Origin: Epiperipatus broadwayi
Taxonomy: Eukaryota; Onychophora; Udeonychophora; Euonychophora; Peripatidae
DNA: 64,000 nt
Direction of reading: 5' to 3'
NCBI GenBank assembly: GCA_028023455.1
Contig: JAQFVV010012535.1
Coordinates: 496,001-560,000 of the forward strand
The translations under genes were made by a program, and so were the position numbers. This document shows positions 37,367 through 51,575 of the stretch, one piece after another; the first letter of the stretch is position 1; every line of letters begins with the position of its first letter. The notes under the pieces are model-generated. The model did not search any database. It had not been told where the DNA came from and saw nothing but the letters and a program-made list of their open reading frames with translations.

Positions 37367-39219
37367 ATATATATATATGCATGTCTATTCAAAAATTGCA
37401 TACAAAACATAATGTGTACAAAAGATTGCATATTCAAATTAAATTTTAAATGTATATAAACAAAAAAAATAGAATATATATATATAAAATTTATATATCT
37501 TATTGGTTTACTTATTCAATGGAAATGTGTCAAATTTTAATAGAAAATGTAAAAAAGTCGGTAATTAAACGACATAGTGCCTATGTCCATGTTTATAACA
37601 AGAGGATGTAAAGTTTTAAATTAATAAACGTAAAAAATAATTCCTTATGTTTTTTCTCTCTTGTGGAGAAAAAATTATTCCGCAGTATTGTCATTCATAA
37701 ATCATCATTTGTATGATCTGGTAAAATGAAGTATTCAGAAACTTGTCTGTTTTATTTTTATATAATGGTTCAAGCATTTGTTACATTCGATTATATATAT
37801 AATATACTTTTACAAACAACATAGTTGGGGATATCCCATTTAAAATCATTAATGGTATGAACTATGTTTGTAACAATAATATGTTTGCAAGTAAGACATT
37901 ATTTTTCTGATACAAAATTAGTAATAAAATTTGTTTTCACAAGTCTATCCTTAAGTGTTTTGGGGAAAATAGATTTTCGATAATCTGTGGAATTTAATAT
38001 GTTAATGTGTTTTTGTAATATTTCATTAATATTAAGTAAATTATTTAAATAAAGAACTAGTGACTCCTTTTTTTTTTTATTAAATAGAAGTTTCTGTCAA
38101 TTTCTGAACAGTTCTTAGGATATTTTATATTTATAAATTTATTACATAAAATTTTATTTTGTTAAACATTTATGCATTACATATTCTTATAATTTTTAAA
38201 AATAATCTATAGGGAATATTAATTGTTAAGTGGTTAGGTTGACTATTACAAAAATGTAGATAGCTATGGCTCTCACTCAGCTTGTTATATATATATTATA
38301 ATGGAATGCCGTTTTCACCAGAAAGAGAATATGCATTACATTACAATCGGACTTTGGGTCTTCAGGTAGAATGCTAGAAATGAATCGATGAAATACTAAG
38401 TCCATGATTACATCCATCTTTATTATGCTAGCTCAATAATTTTTAAATAAATTTTGATATAATTTAGACTAGTTCATCCATTTCTCATCCCTCTTTCAAT
38501 CACCATTATGCCATGATATTCAAACTCATGGAGAATTTGCAGTTAGCTCTTTTCAGGGATAATTTCAAAACCAGTCATTATTTAATATGCCTTTATATAA
38601 GCATTAACTAATAATTGATATTCATATAATGTATATAATACTAACGTATATATAATATAATTTAATAATGACTAGACAAAGAGATCAGGTTAATAACTCA
38701 ATATTTAATAAACAATAAAAAATATAATGTAAAAGATAAATAAAATATTAATAAATAAATAAGGATGAATTTTACCATTTTAAAATATTAATAAATAATA
38801 TGCCCATCTAACATGCTATGATAAAGTTCTATGTTATAATAAACTATACAAAAGTAAAGAATATAATTTAAATTAACAGATATATAAAAACAATATATAT
38901 AAATTTAAAATCAATAATTTAAATATCTTATTAATTTATTTACAATCTTTATTCAATTGTTTTATAATTATTAATATATAAGTACTATTTACTGTTGTAT
39001 AACTTATATATTATATGCATTTATAATAAAATAAATACATTAAACATTTATTATATTATATAGTAAATATAATATAATTCTATTTTAAATATCTGTTAAA
39101 TAGTAACCATTTTTTTTTATCTTTCATCTAATTTTGATGAACTATGTCAAACTTTTAATTTATGTTTATAATATTAAATTTGGATATTCCTATTTAAAAT
39201 GAAATGATGCCAAATTTGA
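37367..39219. other. Intron 2 DNA, nothing recognised
   Basis: AT-rich. A weak inverted pair around ACAACATAGTTGGGGATATC / GAACTATGTTTGTAAC (37813-37875) is the only structure seen. Confidence 0.5.
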
Positions 39220-39670
<451 letters not shown>

Positions 39671-42660
39671 AAAAAATAATATATTAAAATAATATAAATA
39701 TTATTATAATATGTATAAATAAATAAAAAAAAACTTATTTTCCACAGTTAAGAATAGATCTTTAAGTTCTCATAATCCTAATGGAGTTCACTTGCGAAGT
39801 ATATTAATCCATTGATATAATGATTATTTATTCTTCCTTAATTTATAACTTATTAATATTATCCAATGATTTGATTGATATAAGATAAAGTAGATATCCT
39901 TTGAATATTGATGTTCTTATTCTCCATTTTTATATTATTATTAGATGTTCTATACAACAAATATTTCAAACTAGCATAAAAGTTGGTTTCGAAATCTTTA
40001 CGATACAAAATTATTTTACTCACTCCACATTGTAAGATTTCTTTATATATATAATTATCTTAAATGTATATATATATGTGTGTGTAGAATAATGAAGTGT
40101 TAAAATAACGTAGTTTCCAAAAACTCAAACAGATGTTCTTTTGTTTTAAATTGCTATTCCTTTTTAGATTTAATAGAAAATTAAAATATTGCCTTGTAAT
40201 CTTTTAATCCATAGATTTTAAACTATAAATCTTAATTTGGAACAGATAATATTTAATTCTAACATTGAATAGTAATCTTTATAAAAGAAAAAGTTATTTA
40301 AAAATAAATCATTTTCTTTTCTTCTCTTCAATAACTAAAGACAGAATGAATCTCCTCGTGTGTTTTGTTTCATTTTCATGCTTAATTTAAATATTAATTG
40401 TTATCAATAAATATTAAGATCTAATAATAAAATATATATATATATAAAACTATTTATTCTTCAACTCAAATCTGGCAATTACTTAAAAGCTTGACATTAA
40501 GGTATGTATTATTTAAAGTTCACATGTATATATAAATAGTATATATGTATATACATATTAAAATAATCAAATAGATTTTATAATTATAAATAGTCTCATT
40601 AGAGATAAAAGTATGTTAGGTTAATAATAATATATATATAAAGAGGATGCTCTGAGGAAGGTACTTGATATTGTACTGAAATGTCAGCATTTAGCTTTTT
40701 CACTACACTGAATATCCTGCAAATAGTAATAATAATATGACATATATATATATATACACATACAAATAAATTGTGTTTTTGTCACCCCTCAGCTGACTTT
40801 TATAAAAAGAGTTGATAAAAAGATTAGAATAGTTTGGCTGGTAGCTTTGATTAATAATATTTTAGTTGGTAGATATAGCAGAATAGCTAGCCAGCAGTGT
40901 TATACAGGGCTCCCAAAAAAGATGTAAGAATGCAAGAAAGCAGCTGCCCTATAATTTACTATTGAGGAGTTTTGGTTCACCTAAAGCCTGGGTCAACTTC
41001 AAAAGAAATCAATTAGCCTGCACAAATGTGGAAAGAAAAAAGAGACAGTTTGCTTGCCTGATGTCTGTGGAATGCAAATGGATGTCAATAAGCTAATGTA
41101 CCAGCTTAACCAAAGTCCATCAGCTTGATAAAATCATTATACATTTGCTGATGTATCTATATGCAGAGAAGCACAGATAAATATATATGCAGCTAATGGT
41201 GGGTGATGTTACATGTAATGATAACAAAATTTTAAATAATTTCTTTTCTAAAAAATAACATTTTAAAAATACCAGCAAATAATTTTGCTTGGATTAAAAA
41301 TAGGAAAATAAAAAAATAAACAATAGACAATTCTGAAGCTGTTATTATTAATTAATAATAATCTGTTAAAGGCTGAGTCAATTTTTTTTAAAAAAGGAAG
41401 AAATCTAAAACAAATCTTTTAGAGTAATCTGTCAAAAAGTATTAAATACTAAAACATACCTGCTGGAGGATTTAACTTTTATAGGCAATCAAGAAATTAA
41501 TATTTTAAGACAACAAAAGATATTAAACTGTTATGAAAAAATTAAACAACATGATTCATATTATTTTTTATATACTTTCAATATTGAATTTATAAAAATA
41601 TAATATTATTGTGACAAATTAAAATGTAGGATATAAACACCAATGTGTATATACATTTCTATGTGCACAAAAAATAATTAATTACGTATTATAAAAATTA
41701 ATGACATTTATTATTTTAACAATTTAAAAATGTTATGTTAATAAATATTATAAAATGCATGTTGGGATGGATATATATATATATGCATTTTATGTAAACC
41801 TATTGGAGCATATATATAAATCAATATGGTAACTTGAATTTTGTAAATCACAAATGTGATAGTTTTATTCATGTATATTAATCAAAATCAGAGAGCTTAT
41901 ATGTGTATACCTCATTCTAAAGACCTTAATATCTTTTTTTAGTTATTGTTATTAATAAACTTGTATTTCATTATAAAAATTATTCCAGTGACTTCATTTT
42001 AAATGTTTTACGTCATATTATGTATTGCATTATCATCTTAATCACTGTAACAGTAATAGAGCTTATGTTTTCTGAGCTAGGTTTGAGCATAATGGTCTGA
42101 TATATGATAGGGGCTGTATATTTCCCATCAATCATCACCATACTGATTGGTGCTAAGTGTATATTTTTTAAAGCCCATGCACTATATTTTATTTTAGTTT
42201 AGTCTTCTATTATAATTTAAATTTATAGTTGGCCAGAACGCTAATGGTACTAAGTGGCCAGAGCATTGACAATGATCAGCATGTTATAATATCCCAGCAT
42301 TATTGTTTTTATGGTTGTATATTCTATGGATTAGCACTTAGTTTATGCAACCAAATTATGTTTAAATAATTGCTCCAAACTGGCAATGACTAAATAATTG
42401 GCCAGTAGACCCATTTCAAATCCAGTCACAAGATTGACTATTGATTTATTTTATTATTATGCTCATTCAGGACGAATGGTTATTTCTTTTTAGTATTATA
42501 TTTACTTTTACTTATTAATAATACTGGTGGATTGAAGATAATTATACTTTTAGTTGCTCTAAGAAATTAACTGGGCTGATCTCTCATAGTGATTTATCAT
42601 GCTCATCCCTTTTGATATTAAATTTTATATTTTTTTCTTGAGGATAAACAAACACTCAGA
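39671..42660. other. Intron 2 DNA with one motif copy
   Basis: Mostly AT-rich, unrecognised DNA. CTGAGGAAGGTAC..GTACTGAAA lies at 40652-40681. The block 40850-41130 is of more even base composition but matches no family I know. Confidence 0.5.
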
Positions 42661-42664
42661 TCTT

Positions 42665-42725
42665 TGATAGTTTAAACCCTGATTTTCCATAGAGTTAGAC
42701 ATGCTTACCCAACTTGGGCTGTAGA
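42665..42725 (-). other. tRNA-derived SINE head, possible
   Basis: On the minus strand AGCCCAAGTTGGGTAAGC resembles a D-arm/A box, and AGGGTTTAAACTAT about 35 bases later resembles a B box. The cloverleaf is incomplete. Low confidence. Confidence 0.3.
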
Positions 42726-42897
42726 TGTTTACATACTGGTGGTCATCACTTCAGGAATTACCACCCTGATTTATCCATCCCATTATTATATATATATATA
42801 TCATTAAAATCCAGTCAACACTTTAATTAATCCAAATATCAATAACAATCTAGATTTTCAATCTGTTGTCAAGGCAACTTCCTTTTAACAATCCCAC

Positions 42898-42900
<3 letters not shown>

Positions 42901-42944
<44 letters not shown>
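42901..42944. repeat. (TA)22 microsatellite
   Basis: A pure TA run about 500 bases from the DPDAP exon, within intron 2. Confidence 0.97.
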
Positions 42945-42948
<4 letters not shown>

Positions 42949-43453
42949 ATTATCTACAAAAACACAGCTATAAAAATTTTGTATCAAAATAAAACACTGC
43001 TAAATATCACATTAACTAAAAATAATTATTAGTGATGCATTAAAATAGATAACAATACACTCTTATACAAAATATCAATTTCCTCTCAACTACATAATCA
43101 AATAATAGTAAAGTTTTGAAACATCAAAATTGTAATACATTTATTTTACTTTTTTATTATTTCTGACTGTAATAATATTAACATAATCATTGTAAACAAA
43201 ACAAAGCTTGTACCAATTTACATTTAAACAAAAAATAGTATTCTACATTGAATTTCAGATTTTATAAAGTAAAAACACAAAAGGAAGTTTTAAATATTTT
43301 GAAGCTATGCCTAACATGTATCTTACAATGATTCAACAAGCTAGCATAGGAATATATAGAATAAAAAATATTTCAATATAAAATGAGATCAATTATTAAA
43401 ATATTAAATAAAGCATATTTATTAAATATATGTGTGATTAAAATTTCACTAAC

Positions 43454-43552
43454 TTTTATACCACAAACAATCCAATGTAACCAATAGCACATAAAATTGC
43501 TATCAGGGTATGGCGCATCTGGATCGACCATGATTAGTGTATAACTGGAATC
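43454..43552 (-). CDS. PEBP-family protein, exon with ligand-site motif 1 (DPDAP)
   Basis: This 99-base exon starts after TTTCTCAG and ends before the donor GTTAGT, in phase 0 at both ends. It encodes 33 residues beginning DSSYTLIMVDPDAP and ending YWLHWIVCGIK. The DPDAP loop and the histidine in the WLHWIV strand match the first conserved PEBP block (human PEBP1 Asp70 and His86 region), which forms the anion-binding pocket. Two extra cysteines (FMCYW, IVCGI) are unusual for cytosolic PEBPs. A second donor (GTATAA) lies eight bases earlier, but using it would lose the phase match with the following exon. Confidence 0.94.
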
Positions 43553-44753
43553 CTGAGAAATAAAAAAAAGGCAATAATTAGTTACAAATTAATGCTGACT
43601 ACTTTAAATCAATATTATGTTAAATGATGATGGTTAAACAAACTCAAATAGCCAATTTGGGGTGTTAATGAACTCAGGTATCTACAATTATTTTACATTT
43701 AATAATTCTTCAAACACTGAAAGTTAATATCATAAAGCAATATTGTGATAACTAATGAATAAATCAAAGATTCTTTTCTTTGCAAAAAGGATTTCTTCTA
43801 AAACCACTATTACATAGATATTAACTTACAATTTAATATTATAAATTCAACATGCAAAAACCCTCTTATTACTTATTATTGAGAAGTTTGTTTCGAAACT
43901 TTGTCTTTTCAATATTCTATCTATTTTGAGAGAAAAAGAATGAGAGAAGGAAAGGGAAAGAAAAAATAAACAGTGAAGTATAATATTTTTTTTTGAAAAT
44001 TGCTTCTTACAAATAATAATATTAATAATAATGATGATGATGATGATGATAAATGGTTTTATATTTTTTTTAAAATAAAAACATCTTAACAATACAAATA
44101 AAAATTCCCAAGTTTATTTCTTTTTAATATTAAGTTATAAAAACTACAGAAAGAAAATGATGTATTGTTATGTGTGAAAATATTTCATTTTAATTTTTTC
44201 TGTTGAATGTTTTTTAACTATTTATACACCTATATTTGACAAATGTAAAGTAGGATGAATATTAAATGTATCAATTACTTATTCCAGTGTTCTTTAATAA
44301 TGTTTGGTTTATGTTTCAAAAAATCAATTACAAGAAAAATTGAATGAGGATACCTGAGTTCATTGGTACCAATTTCTGGGATATCACCACAGTGAAAACT
44401 TTTTCAGATATTTTAACCCATATCTAGAAAGAACTTGATGAGTATAATATATAAATAAAATCTTTTAAGATAAATACTGAAAAAAAATTTGTGAGCACTT
44501 GTTAGCCAATGCAAGAAAACTTAAAAACAATTAGAATGCATATTTTACAGATTAAGCATGATGTGATTAATTTACTTAAAATGTAAAAACCTTCAAAAGT
44601 TCTAATTTTGGTAGCATAATTAAAAAATATTAGGTACTGGATGAATGCAGTTGTAGAAAATCTTTACATCTAAAAATTATCATTCAATATTTTTTTGCTA
44701 AAATAATGTTTCAATAAATGGCAGAGTGATAAAATAATTATCACTATCTGCCA

Positions 44754-45134
44754 TGTTATTAAAACAGGCAAAACTCTCCATACAGTAGTGCCACTCAGTG
44801 CTAACCAGAGTAATCAATGGATGCCAGAAGGCTTGTGCATAAAATCCCTATCTAGTGCCTATTCGTCCAAAATCTCCAGATTAGTTTCTGGTTTGTGGCT
44901 TTGTCAGTGAGGAGCTTTGGATCTGAGAGCACTGCACCTAGATCTTAGAATCTATTGCAACATTCCAGCAGTCACCTTTTATATCTACTTAACTACAAAC
45001 CTATCAGAATAAAATTGAAAACACAATATTTTCAATCTAAGCTCAATAGTTTATATAGTCATATAGATCTGAACCCAGTTCAGTACCCATACATAAGCAC
45101 TACTGTATGGAGAGTTTTTCCTGTTTTAATAACA
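44754..45134. repeat. MITE-like element with 37-bp terminal inverted repeats
   Basis: 44754-44790 and 45098-45134 are inverted copies with one mismatch (core ACTCTCCATACAGTAGTG). The 381-bp unit contains on its minus strand a copy of the dispersed CTGA..GAAAC family (about 44850-44935). Sequence just outside the right end (45135-45180) recurs at 57500-57560 next to CCTGTTTTAACAACAG, so the repeat family extends beyond these termini. Confidence 0.85.
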
Positions 45135-45610
45135 GTAATGTGCTAGCATAAGAAATAGTGATCATGTGATATCTGCCATGTTGTTTTTCTTATCCAAAAA
45201 GTAATTTCCCTGTAATTATCAAGAAAGCATTAATGTAGATTTTGTTTTCATCACAATATAGAGCAATTCATTTAATTGGGAAACCACATAAAATATAATT
45301 ACATCATTATGGAATAAAATTAAGATGAGAAAATATAATGCATGTTAAGTGTAGTCGATTATTCAAGAAAAATGCTTTGATAATGTTAGAAAGTTATATT
45401 TTTTAGAAGGAGAGAACCAAATGTACTTTTATGTAATTATATTTCATATATAATATTTTTAAATTTATAATTTCTCAGGATATAAATATATGCTATTGTT
45501 ACATTTCCCCCCTAATTTTGCAAAAACAGCTCACCACTTTACTTTCACGTAGTGTAATCTTGAGTAATCAATAATTACACTATCCAGTAAAGCAGAGAGT
45601 CTTGACTTAC

Positions 45611-45678
45611 ATTCTTTAAGCTGAGACTTTGGTTATTTATTATTATTTTCAATTTTAAATCATCTTCTTCACTGCTAT
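45611..45678 (-). other. Candidate cryptic or alternative exon in intron 1
   Basis: A 68-base stretch lies between a good acceptor (TATTTATATTGTTCGTAG) and a consensus donor (GTAAGTC). One frame is open and reads SSEEDDLKLKIIINNQSLSL. The entry phase does not match the phase-0 end of the preceding PEBP exon, and included transcripts would reach TAA after seven codons. It may be a poison exon, part of another transcript, or chance. Confidence 0.3.
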
Positions 45679-46929
45679 CTACGAACAATATAAATACAGA
45701 AAAAAAACTATAACATTGTCGATCTAAAAAAGATTGTTAAAGGATTCACCTCTGAACTTAACAAAACTATGAATTAACTTATAAATAATGTGATATAACT
45801 CCTTAGTTCACCCTGCACTCAAAATAATCCCTAAAATATCAATGAGTTCACTAGTGGTTTTATTATAAAAAGTTGCTTAATTAATACAAATTCATCCATT
45901 TGTGTAAGTAATACATAAAGCATATGACTAAGAAACTTACCAAATCTTTTGTGCAATAAAACCTTTGAAAGCCTTTCTTAATCAATTTTGGAAACATTTT
46001 TAAATAGACAATCTGTATTTGTCCCATTTTGAATTATAAGGCATAAAACTTTGTTGATCTGTTATTAAAAATAAAGGAAAAGTGGAAAACACTGTGAAAG
46101 GAGGGTGAAAAATAAAAATAGAAACAAAAGTGTAACTGCAGAAAATAAAATTTGTAAGAGATGTATGTTTCATATGAAAAACTTATTAAAATGCTTGTAA
46201 TCAAGAAATTTAAGGTTCTCCAAAGGTATTAATTAGATGAAAATTAATAGTAAAGCAGATAGCACTTTTTATAATAAATAATCACTATGAACTTTATTCA
46301 TTCATAAAGAATTTATATTTGTAGAACTATTAATGATTGTTGCAAAGGATAATTTACTAAGAATTCTATAAAAAGAAAACAGTGATAACGGTGAAAAATA
46401 AGCGAATTTCATTAATTATTCGAATTCACCAAAATTTCAAATAATGGAGAAATAATCAGTCATTTAAAAATTATTATTCAGTGTGCCAAGATTTTAAAAA
46501 TAATTAATAAGTATGCAACAATTAAATATAAAATCAAATCTATTAAACTTATTATTAATTAATGTTCTGTCAATCTCAAAAATTTTAAATTTTAAAAATA
46601 GTAATGAGGTATAAGTTTACAAAAAATAGCATATAGATGATGAAAAATGTATGTTACTGAAACAGTAAGTTGTAAGCTGAAATCATGTGAAAGAATTGTG
46701 TTATTTTATTGGAATATATCAAATAAGACAACAGGATAGAGGTGATTTCAATTATTATCCTGTTACAGGATAAAATGACTTTACAAAAGAGCTGAACTGG
46801 ATTCATTTTTATATGAATATACAAGCATGTTGCCTTAGATTGAAAACATTTACATATTGTTTAATGTGAACTAATAGTTTGATAGCATAACATAGAGGTA
46901 AACAATAGAAGCTGAAGATAAGGTGCACT

Positions 46930-47030
46930 AAATTCTAAAGGTCCAGTTGCACAGTTTCACACAAATCTCAACTGATGAAAGACATAAGATTGAAACCAGG
47001 CTAGGGATTATGGATAGGAAAGTAGAGAAT
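46930..47030 (+). repeat. Dispersed repeat fragment with CTGATGAAAG motif
   Basis: CTGATGAAAGACATAAGATT leads into GAAACCAGGCTAGGGATT and GGATAGG, in the same order as the copies at 15080 and 44850 (minus). Degenerate stem. No protein. Confidence 0.55.
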
Positions 47031-50000
47031 AGATATTTATTAAGCACTATAATCTGGCAATTGTTATTGCTTTCTATAGTTTATAGTAAATGGCATAAAA
47101 AGATAAAAAATAGGTATTCATATATAATGTTCATTTCTTTTTTTTTTTTTCAAGTTTTTATTGGACATAAAATACAGTTTATTTAAAGAATCTACTTTAA
47201 CAAAATCCTCAATGATTAGACTTTTAAAAAATAAAATCAACCCCAAATAGATGATAGTGACATATGTACATTGTAATGAAATTTAATATATACAATTATT
47301 GGCAACATTAATCATAATCGTTTTAAAATGTATTGGCTTATTAGTGTTGCAGCTATTATTTATTATTAATGTCATTATCATCATTTTATATATTAATATT
47401 ATTAATTATTATCATCATATATATATTAAAAGTGAGCATTTTCGAATATATGTATCAATTTTTTTATTTTCGAATATATGTATCAATTTTTTTTTTATTG
47501 CAATTTATATTTAGCTACAAAAATGCTCTCATACATAAAATTAATTTTAAAAGAACAACATATTGAATAAAAAGGCATAACACTAACAATAAAAAAAAAA
47601 TATTTAAAAATAGTAACAGCATAATAATAACTTTATTTTTATACATACAAACTTAAAATTAGATTGGATAATGATAGATAGGGTCAACATAATATTTAAA
47701 TATACGTGCGTACATGCACAAATGTATACGTCCTTAGATGTATTTAAATTTAAAAGGGTACAATAACAAACTATTTAAATAAATGTATTATTATGTCAAT
47801 AAAAGATTTGAGAACTTTAAATAAAATAAAATCATTTTATTTTAATGTTTACAATATAAATATTTGTTACGATAATATGTATTTTAATGTCAATAATTAA
47901 TATATTATATTTTAAGATACTTTTTAACAATATTTCACCGTTTCTAAAAATAATTTCATTACAAGTTTGGACTACACATTTTTAAAACTTCCAAAGATCA
48001 CCTCCTTCGTATTGTATCCTGGCAACAAATGATAAAGTTTTTCCATAAAAAACCAAAAATGTGAAGAATTTTGAATGAAAAAGATGATTTAATTAATCAT
48101 GTGTTGCAATCCTATAAATACACCTAATGTTTAGAAATGTTTAGTCTTCTTTATTAACTGTTTGCAAAAAAACTGTATCAAATTAAAGTTAGCCATATTA
48201 GCATATTGCAGTATAATGCTAATGAAGTTGAGAATTAAATAAACATTTGCTTTTAATAGCAAATATATCTCAAAACTGTCCTTAATGAAGAACTAAATAT
48301 CTGGCCATTTTTATCAACTTGTAATGCATTTTAAATGGAATGAAATTTTATAATCTGAATTTAAATATGAAATTTGAAAACTACTTTTCTTTAAACCATG
48401 CTATTCACACATAATATTTGCTTGATGTTATAATTAATACAGCAGCCTAAAGTTTTCTGAATAAAGACCTATGTATTGGACAATTATCATTTAAAATAAA
48501 TTTTAACTGATGAATTTTATATTGATCTGGAAAAATACTTTTATCTTGGATAACTAATGTTAAAACGAATTTTAACTAATAGATTATACCTTCATAAATA
48601 TTTCAAGAAAAGTTATAATTCATGAATGTCATTCCTTAAGTGATTAATAACTTTGTTTCACACTTATAAATAAACAACTTGTGATTCTCTGGAATAATTT
48701 TAAATTACTATTAATGGATTCAACGTATTATTTATTTTATTCCACACTTAAGAAAGAAAACAATTTACTGTGATTTTTGAAATATTTTAAACTCACTATT
48801 ATTGGATTACATTTTTAAAGCTCAAACTGGATTTGTCATTCAGAATGCTCAAGAGTTTAATCCCTTTCAAATATTTTGAAAATCTTGCACAAGAATAAAT
48901 ATTTTAAACTTTACAAGACTTTGAATTAATTTCAAAATATAAGGATATATATTTCGGAAATTTCTTTGTTATAATACCTATAGCTATCTTATCTTGTTCA
49001 TTGAAATTTCTCACCAGAAAGTATAATAAAAGAATGTCATGTAGTATATTAAATTTATGATTATAATTTAGTATAAGTATATATTATTGATTCTTTGTAC
49101 TACGGAGACCAGTTGTTAATATCTAATGTTAATTAATAATTATTTATAGTTAAGTCATAATATCTGACATTTTTATGTCTTATTGTCTATTAATACAACA
49201 TATGTTTATACAAAATTTAGGATAAAATAGATACATCCAAATCTTTTATATATAAACCTACCAACACACACATATGCTTGAAGCTATGTTAAATTATAGA
49301 ACAAAATATATTAAAATTAATCAGCCAAACATGCCACCTAGTTTCAAAGTTTGTTTAACAATACAAATAATTTAACATTTATTCACGTAGCTATAATATC
49401 ATGTAATGTATAAGTAACATACATTAGGATATCAACACAAATAACAAACAAAAAATAGAATTGTGTATTTATTAATAAGACAGTGAAGTAATAAATTGAG
49501 AGCAAGGAAATATGTCCAATCATTGTCAAAAAAAAATTATTTTCTACTTTATTATTATGATGACACTTATTGATGATGAAGTTAACAAAAATGGGGCATA
49601 TTATGGTCTGTATTCCATCAGTAAATGGCTTTATTCAGTGAATCCATTGATAATGTCTTTGTATTGACTCAACTTTATTTGATGATACAATTTATTACTT
49701 TGTAACATTTGTTTATTAAAACATTTTTTCCACTAAGACACAATGCTTTTTCATGATACAATATGTTAATATTTACCAGATCATTCTGTTTTATCATATC
49801 TTTGACTTAACAAATTTACTGCTTTTCACTAATATTATCACATACTGAAGACATAACTTTAGCAACATCATAATAAGTACAAATAATACTTAACAATTTT
49901 TTCCCTTTGTTACTTTTTTGCAAATTGGCACTTTGTTCTAATTGAATAAGCTTTATCAGATGCAATTTTCACCCCAAACTCAATCAATTATTTTTATAGT

Positions 50001-51181
50001 CTTATATATGAAGCATTTTGTAACTTTGTTTAGACTTGGAAGAAATATTGTCACCATTAACTTCATACTTTGGCATCATTTTAAAATTTCAGTCTTTTCA
50101 AAGATGCAGCAATATGATGAATTGAATGCATAAGGTAGGAAAATAGCTACTACTCTATAGGCAAATATAATATATATAAAATTTTGAATTTATACTTTTT
50201 TTTATTTGATTTTCTTTGTCAAACTTTAGGTTATTTTGTTCCATAGATTTTGAGAATACTGGCAATAGTTCTATTTGCTAATAAGATTGTTTATAAATTC
50301 CACTATGTTCAACTTTGTAAAGTGTTACATTTATCTGGAAATTATAGCATATTTTTAACATGAATGAAAAATGGATGTATAGAATTCTTCAAAATTTTTC
50401 TGGCCCATAGATCCACAACAAGATTTCCAACCTATAAAAAAAATACATATTCTTTATGTACAATCAGAATTTTAAAAATATTGCATGAAATTCTTATTAG
50501 TAAAATAAGATATGAGGCCCATATTTGTTACCATAGAATCTTACTTAAAAAACAGTTTTGAATAATTAATAATTGAAGTTTTTTTTTTCTTTATTTTTCA
50601 GAACATCTATTAAAGGCAGAAAACTTCAGTGAATGGGAGAGAAGAATGTATTACATCAATAAAAATAAGAAATCGTTAATTACTGTATTAGATGTTTCCC
50701 CAAAAAGATATCATTCATGAAAAGCTTTAAACAATATCAAAATATTAGCTGTAAAAAGATGTTATAATTTCTTCTTGAATTTCATTTCTGTGAGTTTTCT
50801 ATGCATAAAGTTAGCACAAAAATAGTATTACAGAATTAAACACTTCATTAAGATCAGCTTCTATATTATTTTTTTCCAATTTTTGCACTTAAATTCGTTT
50901 AAAAAGTAATTAAATGTTTTATTGCACAGAAAAGTGTCACATTTGAATGGCAATGTACAGAATTTGAGCTCTAGAATCTGTTACATATTACTTAAATCTA
51001 TTAAACTGCTGCTAATGGAACTCATAAGAAAGCTTATTAAATTCTAGTTAGTAAAGTGGTACATAAATTAAATTATAACTTAAGTAAACAAAATAAAAGT
51101 GTACCATGGGGTGAATCATTTTTGGAAATTTAATATAGTAAATAAAGTTCTATTATAAAAAAGAATAGAAATGTTTCTTAC
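47031..51181. other. Intron 1 DNA, nothing recognised
   Basis: AT-rich, with many short hydrophobic chance ORFs. No other PEBP exon is required between the phase-0 exons. Confidence 0.55.
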
Positions 51182-51360
51182 AACTTTTGCTGGTGGAAAA
51201 GTTACAGTAGGTGCTTGGTCAAAATTTACAGAAGTACTAGCCAAGTTAAACACTTCATCACATTTAAAAGTTTTTGAACCATAGGTAATGGATAAATAAC
51301 AAGCTATATCAGAATCACACTTAAGATCATAAGCCTCACAGGTAGATTGTCCATTAGATC
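51182..51360 (-). CDS. PEBP-family protein, N-terminal cysteine-rich exon
   Basis: This 179-base exon starts after a pyrimidine-rich acceptor (TTTGTTTATTTGTTAG) with two bases completing a codon. It ends in phase 0 before the donor GTAAGA. It encodes 59 residues with four cysteines (TCEAYDLKC, then C seven residues on, then FKC) and ends APTVTFPPAKV. In PEBPs the equivalent stretch is the strand just before the YTL..DPDAP motif, and joining directly to the next exon gives AKV-DSSYTLIMVDPDAP, the expected spacing. The reading frame is open upstream to an ATG at 51427 (MKRIFTINELLC...), which could make this exon 1. That leader is only weakly signal-peptide-like, so a separate upstream exon is equally possible. 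I did not find a convincing one. Confidence 0.78.
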
Positions 51361-51492
51361 CTAACAAATAAACAAATGATTTCAATATATTGCATAATAA
51401 CTCATTAATAGTAAAAATTCTTTTCATGACAAATTTTTTACAAAAACATAAGTTATTTTTATTATAATATGGCTAATTTATACGTTTTAACA

Positions 51493-51575
51493 ACAGAGTA
51501 ATTAAATAAAAATAGCTATAGTTTATGTTTTGATAACAGAGTAATTAAATAAAAATAGTTATAGTTTATAAGGAA
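51493..51575. repeat. 43-bp tandem repeat, two copies
   Basis: ACAGAGTAATTAAATAAAAA with its following sequence starts at 51493 and again at 51536, with one visible substitution. It lies just upstream of the N-terminal PEBP exon. Confidence 0.8.

Noticed and set aside
42040-42790. Possible nuclear copy of mitochondrial DNA (a frame with TGA read as Trp looked vaguely like cytochrome oxidase)
   Set aside because: The resemblance did not extend beyond a few residues, and no further mitochondrial motif followed.
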